The notes under the pieces are model-generated. The model was not told where the DNA came from and did not search any database. It saw only the letters and a list, made by a program, of their open reading frames with translations. A stretch of DNA of 64,000 nucleotides from [Mycoplasma] phocae (GTDB lineage: Bacteria; Bacillota_I; Bacilli_A; Mycoplasmatales; Metamycoplasmataceae): contig NZ_CP029295.1 of NCBI RefSeq assembly GCF_003332325.1, positions 620,001 through 684,000 on the forward strand. Reading direction: 5' to 3'. The position numbers were made by a program, and so were the translations under genes. Positions within the stretch are counted from its first letter, which is position 1, and the number at the start of each line of letters is the position of its first letter. Positions 10,522-23,543 of the stretch are shown in pieces.

Positions 10522-11388
10522 TTAATTTTCTCATTCCAGTTCATTATCATCGTCATTACTACTATAAATTTTATTTTTATTATTATAAGAGTTATTTTTT
10601 TGTTTAGCTAAAATAGCAGCTGAAAGTTCCAAATCAATTGAATCAGCGCAAAATAAATTACGGTGGGCATAGGTTGTGGCAATTTTTTCAATATATGCAC
10701 AAACAATCGAATGGTTTACATTAATGGAATAATTAATAAAAGCATTAATGCAAGCATTATCAAATTTTAACTTTTTTAGTTTATCAATCATTTTAATTTG
10801 ACTTGGACTTAACGAAAGATTAGTATAAGAAGAAATAAACTGATCTGGAGTTGCAGTTTTTTTTAGAAAATTTAAATTACGCGCAAGAATATTAATTTTG
10901 TCATTTTTTAAAATTGAATTAAAATCTTCATTGCTATAAACTTCATATGCTTTTCTAGAACATTCTGACATTTTAGATTTATCAAATTTTGGGTTAATTT
11001 TTGCGCTAACAATTCTCAAATAACGATCTTCACCAATTTTTTGAATTAATTGGTTTGATAGAAATGAGTTGCTAACTAGCTGATTAGCCGATAATGGTTT
11101 AATAAGTTCAAATAGAAACTCATTTTTATTTACGTTATATGATCTAATTAAACCAATTGATTCTAATCTAGATTTAACTTCTAATAATTTATTTTCATCA
11201 AAATCTAATGATTCTAAAATAAGATTCAATTCAATTTGCTGATTATGGTGCAAATTGTTAGAGTCAAATAAAAATTCATATAGCAAAATTCCGTCATTGC
11301 CAACTAAAGGACGATATAACAACCTTAAATTTTCTAAATCAAAAACATTAATATCAACTGAATTTTCGACATAAAAAAAACTTTCCAT
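10522..11388 (-). CDS. DnaB/DnaD-type replication initiation protein
   Basis: The gene encodes 288 aa (the UGA at 10531 is Trp; it ends at TAA 10522). The N-terminus contains LENLRLLYRPLVGNDGILLYEFL, the winged-helix signature (L-Y-R-P-L-I-G) of the Bacillus DnaB/DnaD helicase-loader family, followed by LLEVKSRLESIGLIRSY. The C-terminal half is helical (YTNLSLSPSQIKMIDKLKKL, FINYSINVNHSIVCAYIEKIA), like the DDBH2/DnaD domain, and ends in an Asn/Asp-rich tail. It is shorter than B. subtilis DnaB (~470 aa). It forms an operon with the DnaI-like gene 13 bp downstream. Its role should be replication initiation or restart at the membrane, upstream of helicase loading. Confidence 0.8.
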
Positions 11389-11674
11389 AACATCCTCCTA
11401 TATCATCTCGCAATATAATTCTAAATAACTAGATTAAAAAAATCTGCAATTATTTATTAAATGAATTATTTTGGCATTTATCGCCCTTAATTATCAACAT
11501 AATCCTTATTTACAAACGCACTTATTTTAAAGTTTTTTTTTACCACAAAATGATTTATTAACAATTTCAAATAATAAAATAATAATTTCTAGTTGCAAAT
11601 TAAAATCTAAAATTTTTATTATTTTTTTATTAATTAAGCAAGGCAAGCATTAGAAAACATTTATAATTAATTTT
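11389..11674. promoter_or_regulatory. Divergent spacer, DnaB-like gene / dnaE
   Basis: This is a 286 bp AT-rich divergent region holding the promoters of the dnaB-dnaI unit and of dnaE. AGGAGG is seen just before the minus-strand ATG. dnaE has no clear Shine-Dalgarno; its ATG follows a TATAATTAATTTT stretch, consistent with a short or absent leader. Confidence 0.45.
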
Positions 11675-14600
11675 ATGAAATTAATCAATTTACACTTAAA
11701 TACCACTTACTCATTTTTAAAAAGTTGCATCCAACCTAAAGAATTTGTTGAAAAACTCAAAAAAAGCGGTGGCGAATATTTTGCGATCACTGAACATAAC
11801 AATTTATTTAGCTTAGGTTATTTTAAAAAATTATGTGAAAATACTAACTTAAAACCAATTTTTGGCTTAGAATGTGATATCGAAATTGAAACAAAGTTAT
11901 ATAAATTTATCGTTTTTGCTAAAAATTTAGCCGATTTCGAGATTTTAAAAAAATTATCCTACTATCTACTAGCTAATCATTTTATTAAAATAGAAAACTT
12001 AGATGAATTTAGAAATTTAATTTTCATCGAGCATCCTATTTTTGGGTATTTTAAAAAAACTGGAAAAAAAATAGCTCTTAAAAATCATTATTGTGGCATA
12101 TTACCGATAGATTTTGAAAATAGTAAAGCAGCTTTTTTAGCATTTGGTGAAGATCACTGTTTAGTTATAAATCACAATGTTATTTTTCAGTTTGCTGATA
12201 ATGAAATTATTGCTACCTTAAATTTGATGCGAAAAGAAGAAAGTTTTCAAGATATATATGAACCATGTCGCTTTGAAATCGAAGATGACAACAATGACGC
12301 AAATTTTAAAAAAATAATTAATAATACTAATGAATTTGCAAAAAAAATATATTTTGAAATTCCATACCATGACTATTCTCTTCCTCAATTTCAAAATGAC
12401 GAAAATCTTAGTTCAATTGAATATCTACAATCTTTATTAAAAAAAGCCATAACATCAAAATTTAGCAAAAACAATTGAACGCAAGAATATCAAATCAGGT
12501 TAAACCACGAATTTTCAGTTATAAAAAAAATGCGACTAGAAGATTATTTTTTAATCATTCAAGATTGAATTAAATGATCAAAAAATAATAATATTTCAAT
12601 AGGACCAGGTCGGGGAAGCGCGGCCGGATCGTTAGTTAGTTATCTACTCGGAATCACCAATGTTGATCCAATTAGATTCAATCTTATTTTTGAAAGATTC
12701 TTAAATATTGATCGAGTATCAATGCCAGATATTGATATTGATGTTCAAGATGATAGAAGGCAAGATGTTATTGATTATTTAGTAAATAAATATGGTTTTG
12801 ATAATGTCGCAAATATAGTTACTTTTTCATCGCTTGGCAAAAAATCTTCAATTCGTGATGTTATGCGAGTAAATAATATTGCTCCAAAACAAATTGATAG
12901 CGTTTCGAAACTAATTTCACCTGATGATAAGAATCTATTAGAAGAGTATCAAAAGAATGCAAAATTTTCACTTGAACTGTCAAGAATTAACCATGAAGAT
13001 TCAAATTTTGTTGATAAAATTTTAAATGTTTCTAACCGAATTGCTGGCTTCTATCGGCAAACCGGAACACATGCCGCTGGACTTGTTATTAGTTCAAAGC
13101 CAATTATCAGTTATGTTCCAACTCTATTAGTTGATAATGCTATTCAACAAACACAAGTAAGTATGGAGTATTTAGAAAAATTTGGACTAATAAAAATGGA
13201 TATTCTTGGACTTAAAACTTTAACAACTATTAAAGAAATTAAAGATTTAATTGAAAAGAGATTAAACATTAAAATTGATTTAGATAATATACCTTTAAAT
13301 GATTCAAAAACTTTTGCGATTTTAAGTGCCGGAAATAGTGTTGGAGTTTTTCAACTAGAAAGTGCGATTATGATTCGCGCATTAGAAAAAATTCAGGTCA
13401 ATGACTTTGAAGATATTACTGCTATTATTTCTCTTAATCGTCCTGGGCCAATGATTAATATTCCCAAATATGCCGCTCGTAAATTTGGAAATGAAGCTGT
13501 TCCGAAAATTAGCCCCGAATATGATGAAATCGTTGCTAAAACATATGGCATTATTGTCTATCAAGAACAAATTATGCAAATCGCACAAACAGTTGCAAAT
13601 ATGTCATTTTCAGAAGCTGATAATTTTAGAAGAATAATTTCCAAGAAAAAAAGTGATGAAATGGAAGAAGAAAAACAAAAATTTATTAGCAATTCCGTTA
13701 ATAATGGATATGAACAAGAAACTGCAAAAATGATTTTTGATAGTATTGAAAAATTTGCTGACTATGGATTTAATCGCTCACATGCTATTTCATATGCCAT
13801 TATAAGCTATCAAATGGCATACTTAAAAGCTCACTATCCACTTGAATTTTATGCAGCATGTATTTCTTCAGCACATGGTTCACATGAAACAATATTAAAA
13901 TATATCAATGAAGCTAAAAAGATGAACATTCAAATAGTATCCCCAAATATTGTAAACTCCGAAAATAATGCTATTATTAAAGATAATGCTATTATTCTTC
14001 CTTTAAATATGATCAAGGGCATTGGCAATGAAATTGTTAAAGTAATTTTAAACAACCGAGCTGAAAATAAAACATACATAAACTTTCAACATGCTCTATA
14101 TTGTTTGCTTAATATTAAATCTTTTGGTTTAGCAACAATTAGAACATTAATTGAGGCAAACGCAATGCGGATTTTTAATTACAACCAGGCAACACTATTA
14201 AAAGAAATTGAAAGTGAAAATAGCGATTTATTGCTCTGAATTGAAGCAAATAAAAATCAACCTTGAGAAAAAGTTAAAGACCAAATACTCAACTATCGAC
14301 CAACAAATATATATGAAAGTGATTATAAAACTGAAGAAGAAAATGAAAGAAAATTGTTAGGTCAGGTTTATAACGCTTCTCGCACAGCTAATTATGAAAA
14401 AGATGGTTCAAGATTTAGCGATATGCATGTTGGCAATGAATACATTACAGTAGCCATTTGTCTAAATGTCAAATTAGGTATTACTAAACAAAATAAAAAT
14501 TACGTTATATTGAGTTTTCAAGACTCAACGCAAACTGCAATTGCCTTTTTATGAAATACTACTAATGAAAAATATAATGAGCTAAAAAATCTAAAAGATC

Positions 14601-14677
14601 ATTTAGTAGAAATTAAAGTCATAAAAGATAAAGGCGACAAAATAATTTTAAGAGATTGGAAAATTAGAAATGAATAA
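11675..14677 (+). CDS. dnaE: DNA polymerase III alpha subunit, DnaE type
   Basis: This 1000-residue C-family replicative polymerase is smaller than E. coli DnaE (1160 aa). The N-terminal PHP domain (MKLINLHLNTTYSFLKS, FAITEHNN) has lost the usual H-x-H metal ligands (HLN), so proofreading by PHP is unlikely. The palm is typical: GPGRGSAAGSLVSYLLGI, then the catalytic MPDIDIDVQDDRR at ~350. Further motifs are ETGTHAAG-like TGTHAAGLV, LEKFGLIKMDILGLK, and FNRSHAISYAIISYQMAYLK. An OB-fold-like C-terminus follows. UGA Trp codons occur throughout. It overlaps the exonuclease gene by 8 bp (ATGAATAA), so the two are co-translated. Mollicutes usually also carry PolC, which would lie elsewhere. Confidence 0.95.
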
Positions 14678-15560
14678 TCAAAAACTATTAATTATTGACG
14701 GAACATATTTAGCTTACCGCTCATATTATGCAACAGCATATGGTCCAAATCCTAATATTTTAAAAACTGCGTCCGGAATACAAACCAATGCTATTGTTGG
14801 TTTTTTCAACACGGTTAATTTGCTAATAAAAAATTACTCACCAACTCATATTTATTTTGCTTTTGATTCAAAAATTAAAACTTTTCGTCACAACATTTAT
14901 GAAGATTATAAAGCTGGTAGACAAAAAGCACCAATTGAATTTTACAATCAATTAGATACAATTCAAGAGATCCTGTCGGCAATAAACGTTCAAAATCAGT
15001 ACTATGATGGTTATGAAGCTGATGATATTATTGCAAAAGCAGTTAATCATTTTAAAGGAGCAAGTATTCTAATTTTTTCTGGTGATCAAGACCTTAATCA
15101 ATTAATTGATGAAAATGTCGCAATATTGAAAAAAATTAAAGGTGAAATGATTATTTTAAATCGCCACAATTTTAAAGAATATTATAATTTTTTACCAAAC
15201 CAAGTAATTGATTATAAAGCCATGGTAGGCGATGCTAGCGATAATTTTAAAGGAATTTTAGGAATTGGAAATAAATCAGCAATAAATCTTTTAAATGAAT
15301 ATCAAAGTTTAGAGAATATCTATCACAACATTGACAGAATTAAACCATCTGTAGCAAAAAAACTTATTGATAACAAAGAAGCAGCCATGCGCGATAAATT
15401 TATGGCAACATTATGCACAGATTTTGATCTAAATTTACCAAACATTGATGATTTAGCTATTACGAAAATTCAATTAACCGATAACGCGTTGAAGCTTTTT
15501 GATGAATTAGAGCTAAATTCACTAAAAAGAAAATTCAGAGCTTTATCTGAATTTAACTAA
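14670..15560 (+). CDS. 5'-3' exonuclease (stand-alone PolA exo domain)
   Basis: This 296-residue FEN-type nuclease corresponds to the N-terminal domain of DNA polymerase I; mollicutes keep it without the polymerase. It removes RNA primers and flaps. Acidic metal-binding motifs are visible: LLIIDGTYLAYRSYYA at the start, FAFDSKIKTFRHNIYEDYKAGR, DGYEADDIIAK, ILIFSGDQDLNQLI, and DYKAMVGDASDNFKGILGIG (helix-hairpin-helix). Its start lies inside the end of dnaE, coupling primer removal with polymerase expression. Confidence 0.95.
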   Translation: MNNQKLLIIDGTYLAYRSYYATAYGPNPNILKTASGIQTNAIVGFFNTVNLLIKNYSPTHIYFAFDSKIKTFRHNIYEDYKAGRQKAPIEFYNQLDTIQEILSAINVQNQYYDGYEADDIIAKAVNHFKGASILIFSGDQDLNQLIDENVAILKKIKGEMIILNRHNFKEYYNFLPNQVIDYKAMVGDASDNFKGILGIGNKSAINLLNEYQSLENIYHNIDRIKPSVAKKLIDNKEAAMRDKFMATLCTDFDLNLPNIDDLAITKIQLTDNALKLFDELELNSLKRKFRALSEFN

Positions 15561-15563
15561 TTA

Positions 15564-15758
15564 CTAATTTTTACTATTATCTAACTTTGTTTTATCATTA
15601 TTTTCCATAGGGGTAGGATTTTTATCTAGAGCGTTTTTTGCTTTGTTAGTTGTTGCATAATTTACTGCAACTCCCATGCCAACCAAGGTGGGGACTGCTA
15701 TCATTCCAAAAACAATGATTGATATTTTTATCCCTTTTTTTCTTTTATTTTCTATCAT
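15564..15758 (-). CDS. Small single-span membrane protein (64 aa)
   Basis: This is a short ORF with a basic N-terminus (MIENKRKKGIK), one hydrophobic segment (residues ~12-33, ISIIVFGMIAVPTLVGMGVAV) and a polar Asn/Lys/Pro tail. A weak GGAA ribosome binding site lies about 9 nt upstream. It sits 32 bp downstream of the restriction endonuclease gene on the same strand and converges with the exonuclease gene. No family is recognised. It could be a real small membrane protein or chance coding. Confidence 0.4.
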   Translation of the reverse strand: MIENKRKKGIKISIIVFGMIAVPTLVGMGVAVNYATTNKAKNALDKNPTPMENNDKTKLDNSKN

Positions 15759-15790
15759 AATTACATTCCAATTTGTTATAAATTATAATG

Positions 15791-16585
15791 CTAATTATCG
15801 CTTTCGTTTTCGATCCGTTCAAAAAAATTGATTACATTATTCTCTCTTTGCTCTCTTTTTGAAGAAAAATAACTTTCAATTGCTTTCTTGCCATTTTCAA
15901 AATAAGTGGATTTTTCTAGTTTTTGCTCATAAGCTTTTCTTATGTAAGGATAAAAGCCAAAATTATTTTCATATTTTGACAAGGCATTATTTAATGAATC
16001 AGTATTTTTATCTAAATTCTTAAAATAATTAATTAAAATTTTTATCACATCATTGTCAATAACATCTGAACCTTTGAAAAATGTTGTATCCGCGCCAGAA
16101 ATTGCGTATAAATATATGGCATTGGATTTAGGTAAATTTGAATTTCATACTGGTCGAGATGATAATTTTTTCGTATCATGCCCAGAGTGATTTTGTGAAA
16201 ATTTAATTTCAATTGGAATGATATATTTTTTTGTAAAAACTAAAAAATCTGGAAAATTTTGTGAACCATAAGGTTGATAAATAAAATAGTCATTAAATTG
16301 TTTAAATGGATTTTGCACTAATTCAGTTGATGTTTTTGCCAAAATTTTATTTTTTATGTTTTTGAGAATATTTTGAAAATAAACTTCATCTTGAAAGATG
16401 GGGTTTTTTTCACATTTTTTGATTTCCTTTTTAGCTTCTTCAAAATTTTTACCTGCGTTAATGCGACTAAAACCACCATTGCGAAGTGATATTATAAACT
16501 TATTTTCAAAATCTTCTCCAGAACTTGAGGTTGCATAATAGCGTGCTGAATTTTTAATTTCTTTAAAAATAGCTGATAATCGCAT
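15791..16585 (-). CDS. Putative type II restriction endonuclease (PD-(D/E)XK)
   Basis: The gene encodes 264 aa with UGA as Trp. The central region has NFPDFLVFTKKYIIPIEIKFSQ: a PD, then hydrophobic spacing, then E-x-K at the end of a strand, the catalytic layout of PD-(D/E)XK nucleases. The N-terminal SSGEDFENKF and the preceding helix also fit such enzymes. It starts immediately after, and overlaps by one base (TAATG), a DNA adenine methyltransferase gene, which is the main reason to call it the cognate endonuclease. Recognition sequence and subfamily are not recognised. The product would cleave unmodified foreign DNA. Confidence 0.65.
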
Positions 16586-17460
16586 TAAAATTTTTCTCCT
16601 TTAAGTCTTTTATACTCCTCAACAAAATCAGTTGTTGAAAAACCATAAACCTGAGTGTTTGATTTAGATAATTTTTTAAAATCAATTTTATTAATTATAT
16701 CTCATGCTTGATCGTTAATTACTTTAACAAAGAAATATTGTCGATTCTTTATTAGCTTTTTAGGATTAGTTATTTTGAGATTATAATCATAATAGCCTTG
16801 TCGATGAACAGCAAAATCTCACTTATATTTAGATTTATCAAAATACTTTAAAGTGTTCTCTGTATTATTGTGAATAAAAGTCTTAAAATCCTGATGACGA
16901 ATGGCAGGCGCTTCTTTTATGCGCATATCACTGTCAGAAGTATTTTCTATGGTTCAAATTTGAAAAACACATTTAACATCATATTTTCTATCATTTACGA
17001 TAAATGAATCATCACCTAAAGTTTCAACATAAATTAGTTTAGCATTTTTATTTACTTGTTTTTGAATTGAATATCTTTGAAAAATATTAGGTAAAATCAT
17101 AGCAACATAATTTGCCTCACTTAGCGCTTTATTTAAAAACTCTAAAGCAAGCTTGCCACGATAACCAAATGGGGGATTGCCTATAACAAAACGTTTATCA
17201 CTAAAAATAATATTCTCTTTTAAATAGTCTTTTTTTTCAATATTATCGGCCTTTGGTTCAATATCATAAGCAATTATATGTCTTCTTTTAACTTTAGCGA
17301 TGTCTATTAGCGCATCGATAAAATTTCCTGTGCCGGCTGATGGTTCTAAGATTTCATGATCTAGTTGATTAGGTATCAATTTTTTTACAACTTCCACAAG
17401 ATGATTGCAAATTAAAGGGTTGGTATAAAATTGGTCAAGTTTATTGTTATTTTTTTTCAT
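16585..17460 (-). CDS. DNA adenine methyltransferase of a type II R-M system
   Basis: The gene encodes 291 aa. The SAM-binding motif ILEPSAGTGNFIDAL (motif I) and catalytic NPPFGYRGKLALEFLNKAL (motif IV, N-P-P-F) identify an N6-adenine or N4-cytosine methyltransferase; NPPF favours adenine. The opening NKLDQFYTNPLICNHLVEVV is motif X, so motif X precedes I and IV as in the gamma class. I chose the ATG at 17460 because GGAG lies 8 nt upstream; in-frame ATG 17472 and TTG 17484 lack a ribosome binding site. It overlaps the downstream nuclease gene by one base. It protects host DNA from that nuclease. Confidence 0.85.
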
Positions 17461-17596
17461 GAAATTCTCCATATATTGCTGCAATATTAATTTAGTTAAT
17501 TAAAAAGTTAGATAATAAATAATACATTTATTTTATATTATTTAATTAATAAAGAATAGAAAATTATGAATTTCATACAATAAATTAAAATTAATA

Positions 17597-17620
17597 AAAA
17601 CACAGCAATTTTGCTGTGCA
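17597..17620 (-). terminator. Terminator after the HAD phosphatase gene
   Basis: CACAGCAA (17601-17608) pairs with TTGCTGTG (17611-17618), followed on the minus strand by TTTTTATT. It lies ~50 bp past the HAD gene stop and separates it from the R-M genes. Confidence 0.75.
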
Positions 17621-17669
17621 TAAACATTATTTTTTTAAGATAACATAAAAATTTATTGATTTTAATTCA

Positions 17670-18488
17670 TTAATTGTTTTTGGTTATAAAAAGATTTTTG
17701 ATAGTTTTTGCCACACCGCCATGTTTATATGAATAAGCAATCATATCGCCATGTTTTTTAATGTTGCGTGGAGCATTTTTCATAACAACAAATGCTCCAA
17801 CATGAGATTTCACGGAAATATCATTACCTGAATCACCAAAATGAACCGCTTTTTTTGGATCAATATTTAGCAATTGACAAATATATGAGTTGGCAATTCC
17901 TTTAGTGGCATTCATGTCATTTATTTCAATACTTCAGCCTTTTGACACAACGTGAAATTTCAAATTAAAGAAATATGATTCTAGCCGATTTTTCAATTTC
18001 TTAATAGCAATAGTTGAAAGTTTACCAAAAGTTAAAATTTTAGTAACATCTGATATTTGTGGAATTTCATCATACTTCTTTATTTCCATTTTTTTCGTTC
18101 ATGGCTTAGCCATAAAAACTTTTGTTGAGGCTCCGTAAATAACTGGAAGGCTATTAATCATGAAAAACATTTTTTCTTTTTTCAAAATTTCAATTACTTT
18201 CAGAGCAGTATCTCTTTTAATTTCACTTTTCTTTAAAATATTATTATGTTTATCGACAATCAAACCACCATTTTGACAAATAATGTATGGGGAGTTGATT
18301 TTATTTGCCAAATTAAGTACAAATTCTGAATTGCGACGGCCAGTTGAAATAATGACTGGAATTCCCTGGTCATTTAATTGTCTAGCGGTATTAATATTGT
18401 CTTCACTAACTTTGTTTTCAGTTTTAGGTAAATCTAAAAAGGTTCCATCTAAATCTAAAAAATATGCGCGTGGTTTTAAATCTAACAT
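17670..18488 (-). CDS. Cof-type HAD-IIB family phosphatase
   Basis: The gene encodes 272 aa. HAD motif I is YFLDLDGTFLDL (nucleophile Asp), motif II IPVIISTGRR, motif III around a Lys in the cap-to-core return, and motif IV VHFGDSGNDISV. The C2B cap lies between motifs II and III. These enzymes dephosphorylate sugar phosphates or related metabolites such as FMN precursors; the substrate cannot be told from sequence. It lies 29 bp after trxA on the same strand, with a weak GAG ribosome binding site, so it probably belongs to the proS-trxA unit. Confidence 0.9.
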
Positions 18489-18517
18489 TGTAACTCGAAA
18501 ATTAGAATGAATTTCTA

Positions 18518-18817
18518 TTATTTAAATTTTTTAACAAGTTCGTCAGCAGGAATGTAACCAACTGTTCTATCAACAAGTTTACCATCTTGGTAGAAAAATA
18601 GTGAAGGAATCGATGAAACACCCATTTCATGAGCGAATTCTTGGTTTTGGTCTACATCTAGATCAAAAACATTAATATCAGCGTGATCTTTTGCTAACAT
18701 TTCAAGTTCTGGTCCTAACATTTGGCATGGAGGACATCATGTAGCTCTAAATCCTACGATTGCTTTGCCTTCTAGGTGTTGGTCACCCAATTCTGCGTGA
18801 GTTAATTTTTTTAACAT
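18518..18817 (-). CDS. trxA: Thioredoxin with WCPPC active site
   Basis: This small cytoplasmic dithiol reductase has 99 residues. The active site W27-C28-P29-P30-C31 has Pro where canonical thioredoxins have Gly (WCGPC); the Trp is encoded by UGA. The cis-Pro loop VSSIPSLFFYQDGK and the terminal helix DELVKKFK are normal. A WCPPC site generally changes redox potential relative to WCGPC, so a role in oxidation or peroxide defence is possible. AAGGAG lies 7 nt upstream. It follows proS by 22 bp. Confidence 0.93.
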
Positions 18818-18839
18818 ATATTTTCTCCTTTTTTATTAT

Positions 18840-20273
<1,434 letters not shown>

Positions 20274-20460
20274 ACTTATTATATTTTATATGTTTTTAAT
20301 TTTTGCAAACGAAATTATCGATAAATTAAATAAAAAAAAATTTATAAAAATATTGCTAAATTTTAAGTATTCAATATTTTGAAATGTTTAATATTAAAAT
20401 GTCAGAATGAATTTCCATTAAAATTTTGCATAATTTATAAATTTAGCAATATAAATTAAA

Positions 20461-20494
20461 AACATTAAGCCAACTTGCCGTTATGCTTAATGTT
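20461..20494 (-). terminator. Terminator after deoB
   Basis: AACATTAAGC (20461-20470) pairs with GCTTAATGTT (20485-20494). It lies between the deoB stop (20521) and the proS start on the same strand. Confidence 0.75.
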
Positions 20495-20520
20495 AGTATA
20501 GATAATTAGTGAAATATTAA

Positions 20521-21708
20521 CTAAACTAAATCATCGAAAATATCTTCACCAGTCGAAACGGTTGGAACTTCAAAGTTTCTTGCCACAATATTTCCGGCAG
20601 TTCCTAATCCATTTACAACTCCAAGAATTTTTGGATTTTTAAATGATTTTGAAAAAATGGTTAGTGGAAGAGCTTCACGAGTATGATCAGATCCTTTAGT
20701 TGGATCATTTCCATGATCAGATGTAATTATTAATAAATCATCTGATTTCATAGCATTAATTAGCTTAGTTAACTTAATGTCAAATCTTGAAACATTTTCA
20801 CTATAACCAATTGGATCTTCACGGTGACCATAGTGACTATCAAATTGAACCAAGTTAACAAAAACTAATTGGTTTGTTGAATCTGATGAAGCAATATCAA
20901 TAGCGATATCCATATTTTCATCATCTGAAGCAGGTCCATAAACTTTGTCAATTCCGACATGAGTAAAAATATCGTTAATTTTTCCTATTGCAACAACTTC
21001 AATGCCTTTATTTTGTAAATCTTCTAAAATAATGTGTCCAGTTGGTTTATTAGCAAAGTCATGACGGTTGAATGTTCTTGTGAATTTCCCATTTTCAAAA
21101 ACAAATGGCCGTGAAATAACTCTTGCTACATTTCATTCAGGTTTTGATGAACATATTGCCCGTGCACGTTTGGCATATTCTGTAAGTTTTTCTACACCAA
21201 GTGTTTTTTCATCTCCAATAATTTGAAGAGTTGAATCTGGCGATGTGTAAATAATCATATCGCCATTTTGAATGTGTTGATGTCCTAATTCTTGTAAAAT
21301 AACTGTTCCTGACGCATTACGATTACCGATAATTTTACGGTTATCAAAAGCTTTTGAAAGTTCGGCTACTAAATCATCAGGGAATCCTTTTTCAGTAAAT
21401 TGTGGATTAGGAACTTTTGTGTAAATTCCCATCATTTCTCAATGTCCAGTTAAGGTATCCTTACCATTTGACATCTCATGAACTCTTGCCATATAAGCTA
21501 GTGGATTTTTGTTTTTAGCATTGTGTCCAGCAATTTTTGCAATTTCAGTAATTCCTAATTTTTTTCATGTTGGAATTTCTAAGGGTAGAACTTCAGAAGC
21601 ATGAAACAAACTATCTGCTCCAACATCATTGAATTCTTTTTGTCTTGGTTCAGAACCGACTCCAAGTCCATCAGTTACAATAAAAAATACTCTTTTAAAT
21701 TTTGCCAT
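20521..21708 (-). CDS. deoB: Phosphopentomutase
   Basis: This alkaline-phosphatase-superfamily enzyme interconverts (deoxy)ribose-1-phosphate and -5-phosphate, feeding nucleoside-derived sugar into central metabolism. It has 395 aa, the family size. Signature stretches are MAKFKRVFFIVTDGLGVGS (metal-binding Asp), FNDVGADSLFH, GKDTLTGHWEMMG (nucleophile Thr region), NRNASGTVILQELG and LLIITSDHGNDPTKGSDHTRE (metal ligands D-H and H). It is divergent from pyk, with a 203 bp promoter region between them. Confidence 0.95.
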
Positions 21709-21911
21709 AATTAAATATATGTTACCTCTCTATTTTATAACAATAATTTATTAAGTTTTTTGCTGTGTAAATTTATAAATTAATCATAAATATGAGTAAA
21801 AAAAATAATACTTTATATTAATTATTTTACTACAAAATAAAGCATTACATATTATCCGTGAATTTAATGATAAAATTAAGAAGTAAATAATATATTAAGG
21901 TTGGTAAAACA

Positions 21912-23333
21912 ATGAATTTTAATGAACAAAAGACCAAAATTGTTGCAACAATTGGTCCAGCTTCTGAAAACTATGAAGTTATGAAAAAAATAATTGAGGC
22001 AGGAGTTAGCACAATCAGAGTTAACTTTTCACATGGAAGTCCCGAAACACATAAAAATAAATTTGAAACTGCAAGAGCAATTTCAAAAGAATTAGACATT
22101 CCTATCTCTTTGATGCTTGACACAAAAGGCCCAGAAATTAGAATTGGAAAAATGAAAAACGATTTATGCTATATTGCCCCTAAATCAATTCTTTCAATTA
22201 AAACTGATGAAGAATCATACAAGAATTTAATCGGTGATGAAAAAGCTATTTCAATCTCTTACCGAATGGATAAAGATGTGAAAGCGGGAAATCAAGTCTT
22301 ATTAGATGATGGAAAATTAGTAACCGTTGTTAAAGAAGTTAAACCAATGGAAGTAATTGTGGAAACAGTTAATGGACATAATCTAAAAACTAATAAAAGA
22401 GTTAATATCCCAGGTGTTGATTTCTCTATTCCATTTTTAAGTGATAAAGATAAAGAAGATATTAAATGAGGAGCACACTATAAAGTTGACTATATTGCTG
22501 CATCATTTGTTAATTCAGCTAAAAATGTTATGGAAATCCGTAAAATTTTAGATGAGAACAATGGAAAACATATTCAAATCATTTCTAAAATTGAATCACA
22601 AAGAGCAATTAATAATATTGATGAAATCATTCAAGCTAGTGATGGAATTATGATTGCCAGAGGTGATTTAGGTTTAGAAATTCCTTATTATGATGTTCCT
22701 TATTATGAAAAAAGAATTATTCGCAAATGTCGTTTAGCAGGAAAAGAAGTAATTGTTGCTACACAAATGCTTGATTCAATGGAAAACGTTCCCCTACCTA
22801 CAAGAGCGGAAGTAACTGATGTTTATTTTGCCGTTGAAATTGGAGCAGATGCAACAATGCTATCAGGCGAAACTGCTAGTGGAAAATATCCTTATGAAGC
22901 TGTTAGCACAATGTCAAAAATTGCTAAAAGAGCTGAAAAAGAATACTACACCGATCCATTTTATGCACACCAAATTGAAATAGTTGCTAATAATCCAAGC
23001 TCAAGAATGCTAATAGCATATGAAGTAGCAAAAATTTTAGAAAAAGGCGAATATAAATTTACCATTGTATTAAGCCACAGTGGAAAATTACTAAAAGAAA
23101 TCTCTAAATATCGTCCTAACTCATATATCATTGGTGTTGTTAGTGATGACAAACTAGTATGAAGTTTTGGAGTTACTTCAAGTGTCTTCTGTGAAAGACA
23201 TTCTGAAGCAGTAAGAGCACTTATTAAATATAATCACGATGCTGCTAATACCATTTTAGAAAAATATGGTGCGAAAAAAGGTGATAAATTTATTGTTGTG
23301 GATAGTTTAAATATTACAACACATGAATACTAA
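21912..23333 (+). CDS. pyk: Pyruvate kinase
   Basis: Pyruvate kinase makes ATP and pyruvate from phosphoenolpyruvate at the end of glycolysis. It has 473 aa. It starts TKIVATIGPASENYE and includes RVNFSHGS, LMLDTKGPEIRIG, ISKIESQRAINNIDEI, DGIMIARGDLGLEIP, VATQMLDSM and LSGETASGKYP, covering the TIM barrel, B domain and substrate/metal sites. It has a C-terminal allosteric-type domain but lacks the extra PEP-utiliser domain of some Firmicutes. It ends at a clear terminator. Confidence 0.97.
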
Positions 23334-23363
23334 AAGTAGAAATTATTAGTTTACTTTAAAATT

Positions 23364-23389
23364 ACTCACAGATATGCTGTGAGTTTTTT
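23364..23389 (+). terminator. Terminator after pyk
   Basis: ACTCACAG, loop ATATG, CTGTGAGT, then TTTTTA: an 8 bp stem ~30 bp past the pyk stop. Confidence 0.85.
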
Positions 23390-23543
23390 ATTTCAATTTA
23401 TTGCGTGAAAAATCTTCTTGATCTACAAATTGAAGCAATTTTGATTATATTCTTATAATTCATCAATCTCTATTGTTATCAAAATTTAGATTTACTTTCA
23501 TTTTTATAATTTGAGTAATGGTAAGAGTAAAAATTGTATAAAT

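Noticed and set aside
17461-17484. TTG or upstream ATG start for the methyltransferase
   Set aside because: GGAG lies at the right distance only for the ATG at 17460, and the extra residues lie before motif X.
20521-21708. Phosphoglycerate mutase (GpmI), suggested by the DHG metal motif
   Set aside because: FNDVGADSLFH, GKDTLTGHWEMMG and NASGTVILQELG are phosphopentomutase signatures, and the length (395 aa) is that of DeoB, not GpmI (~510 aa).
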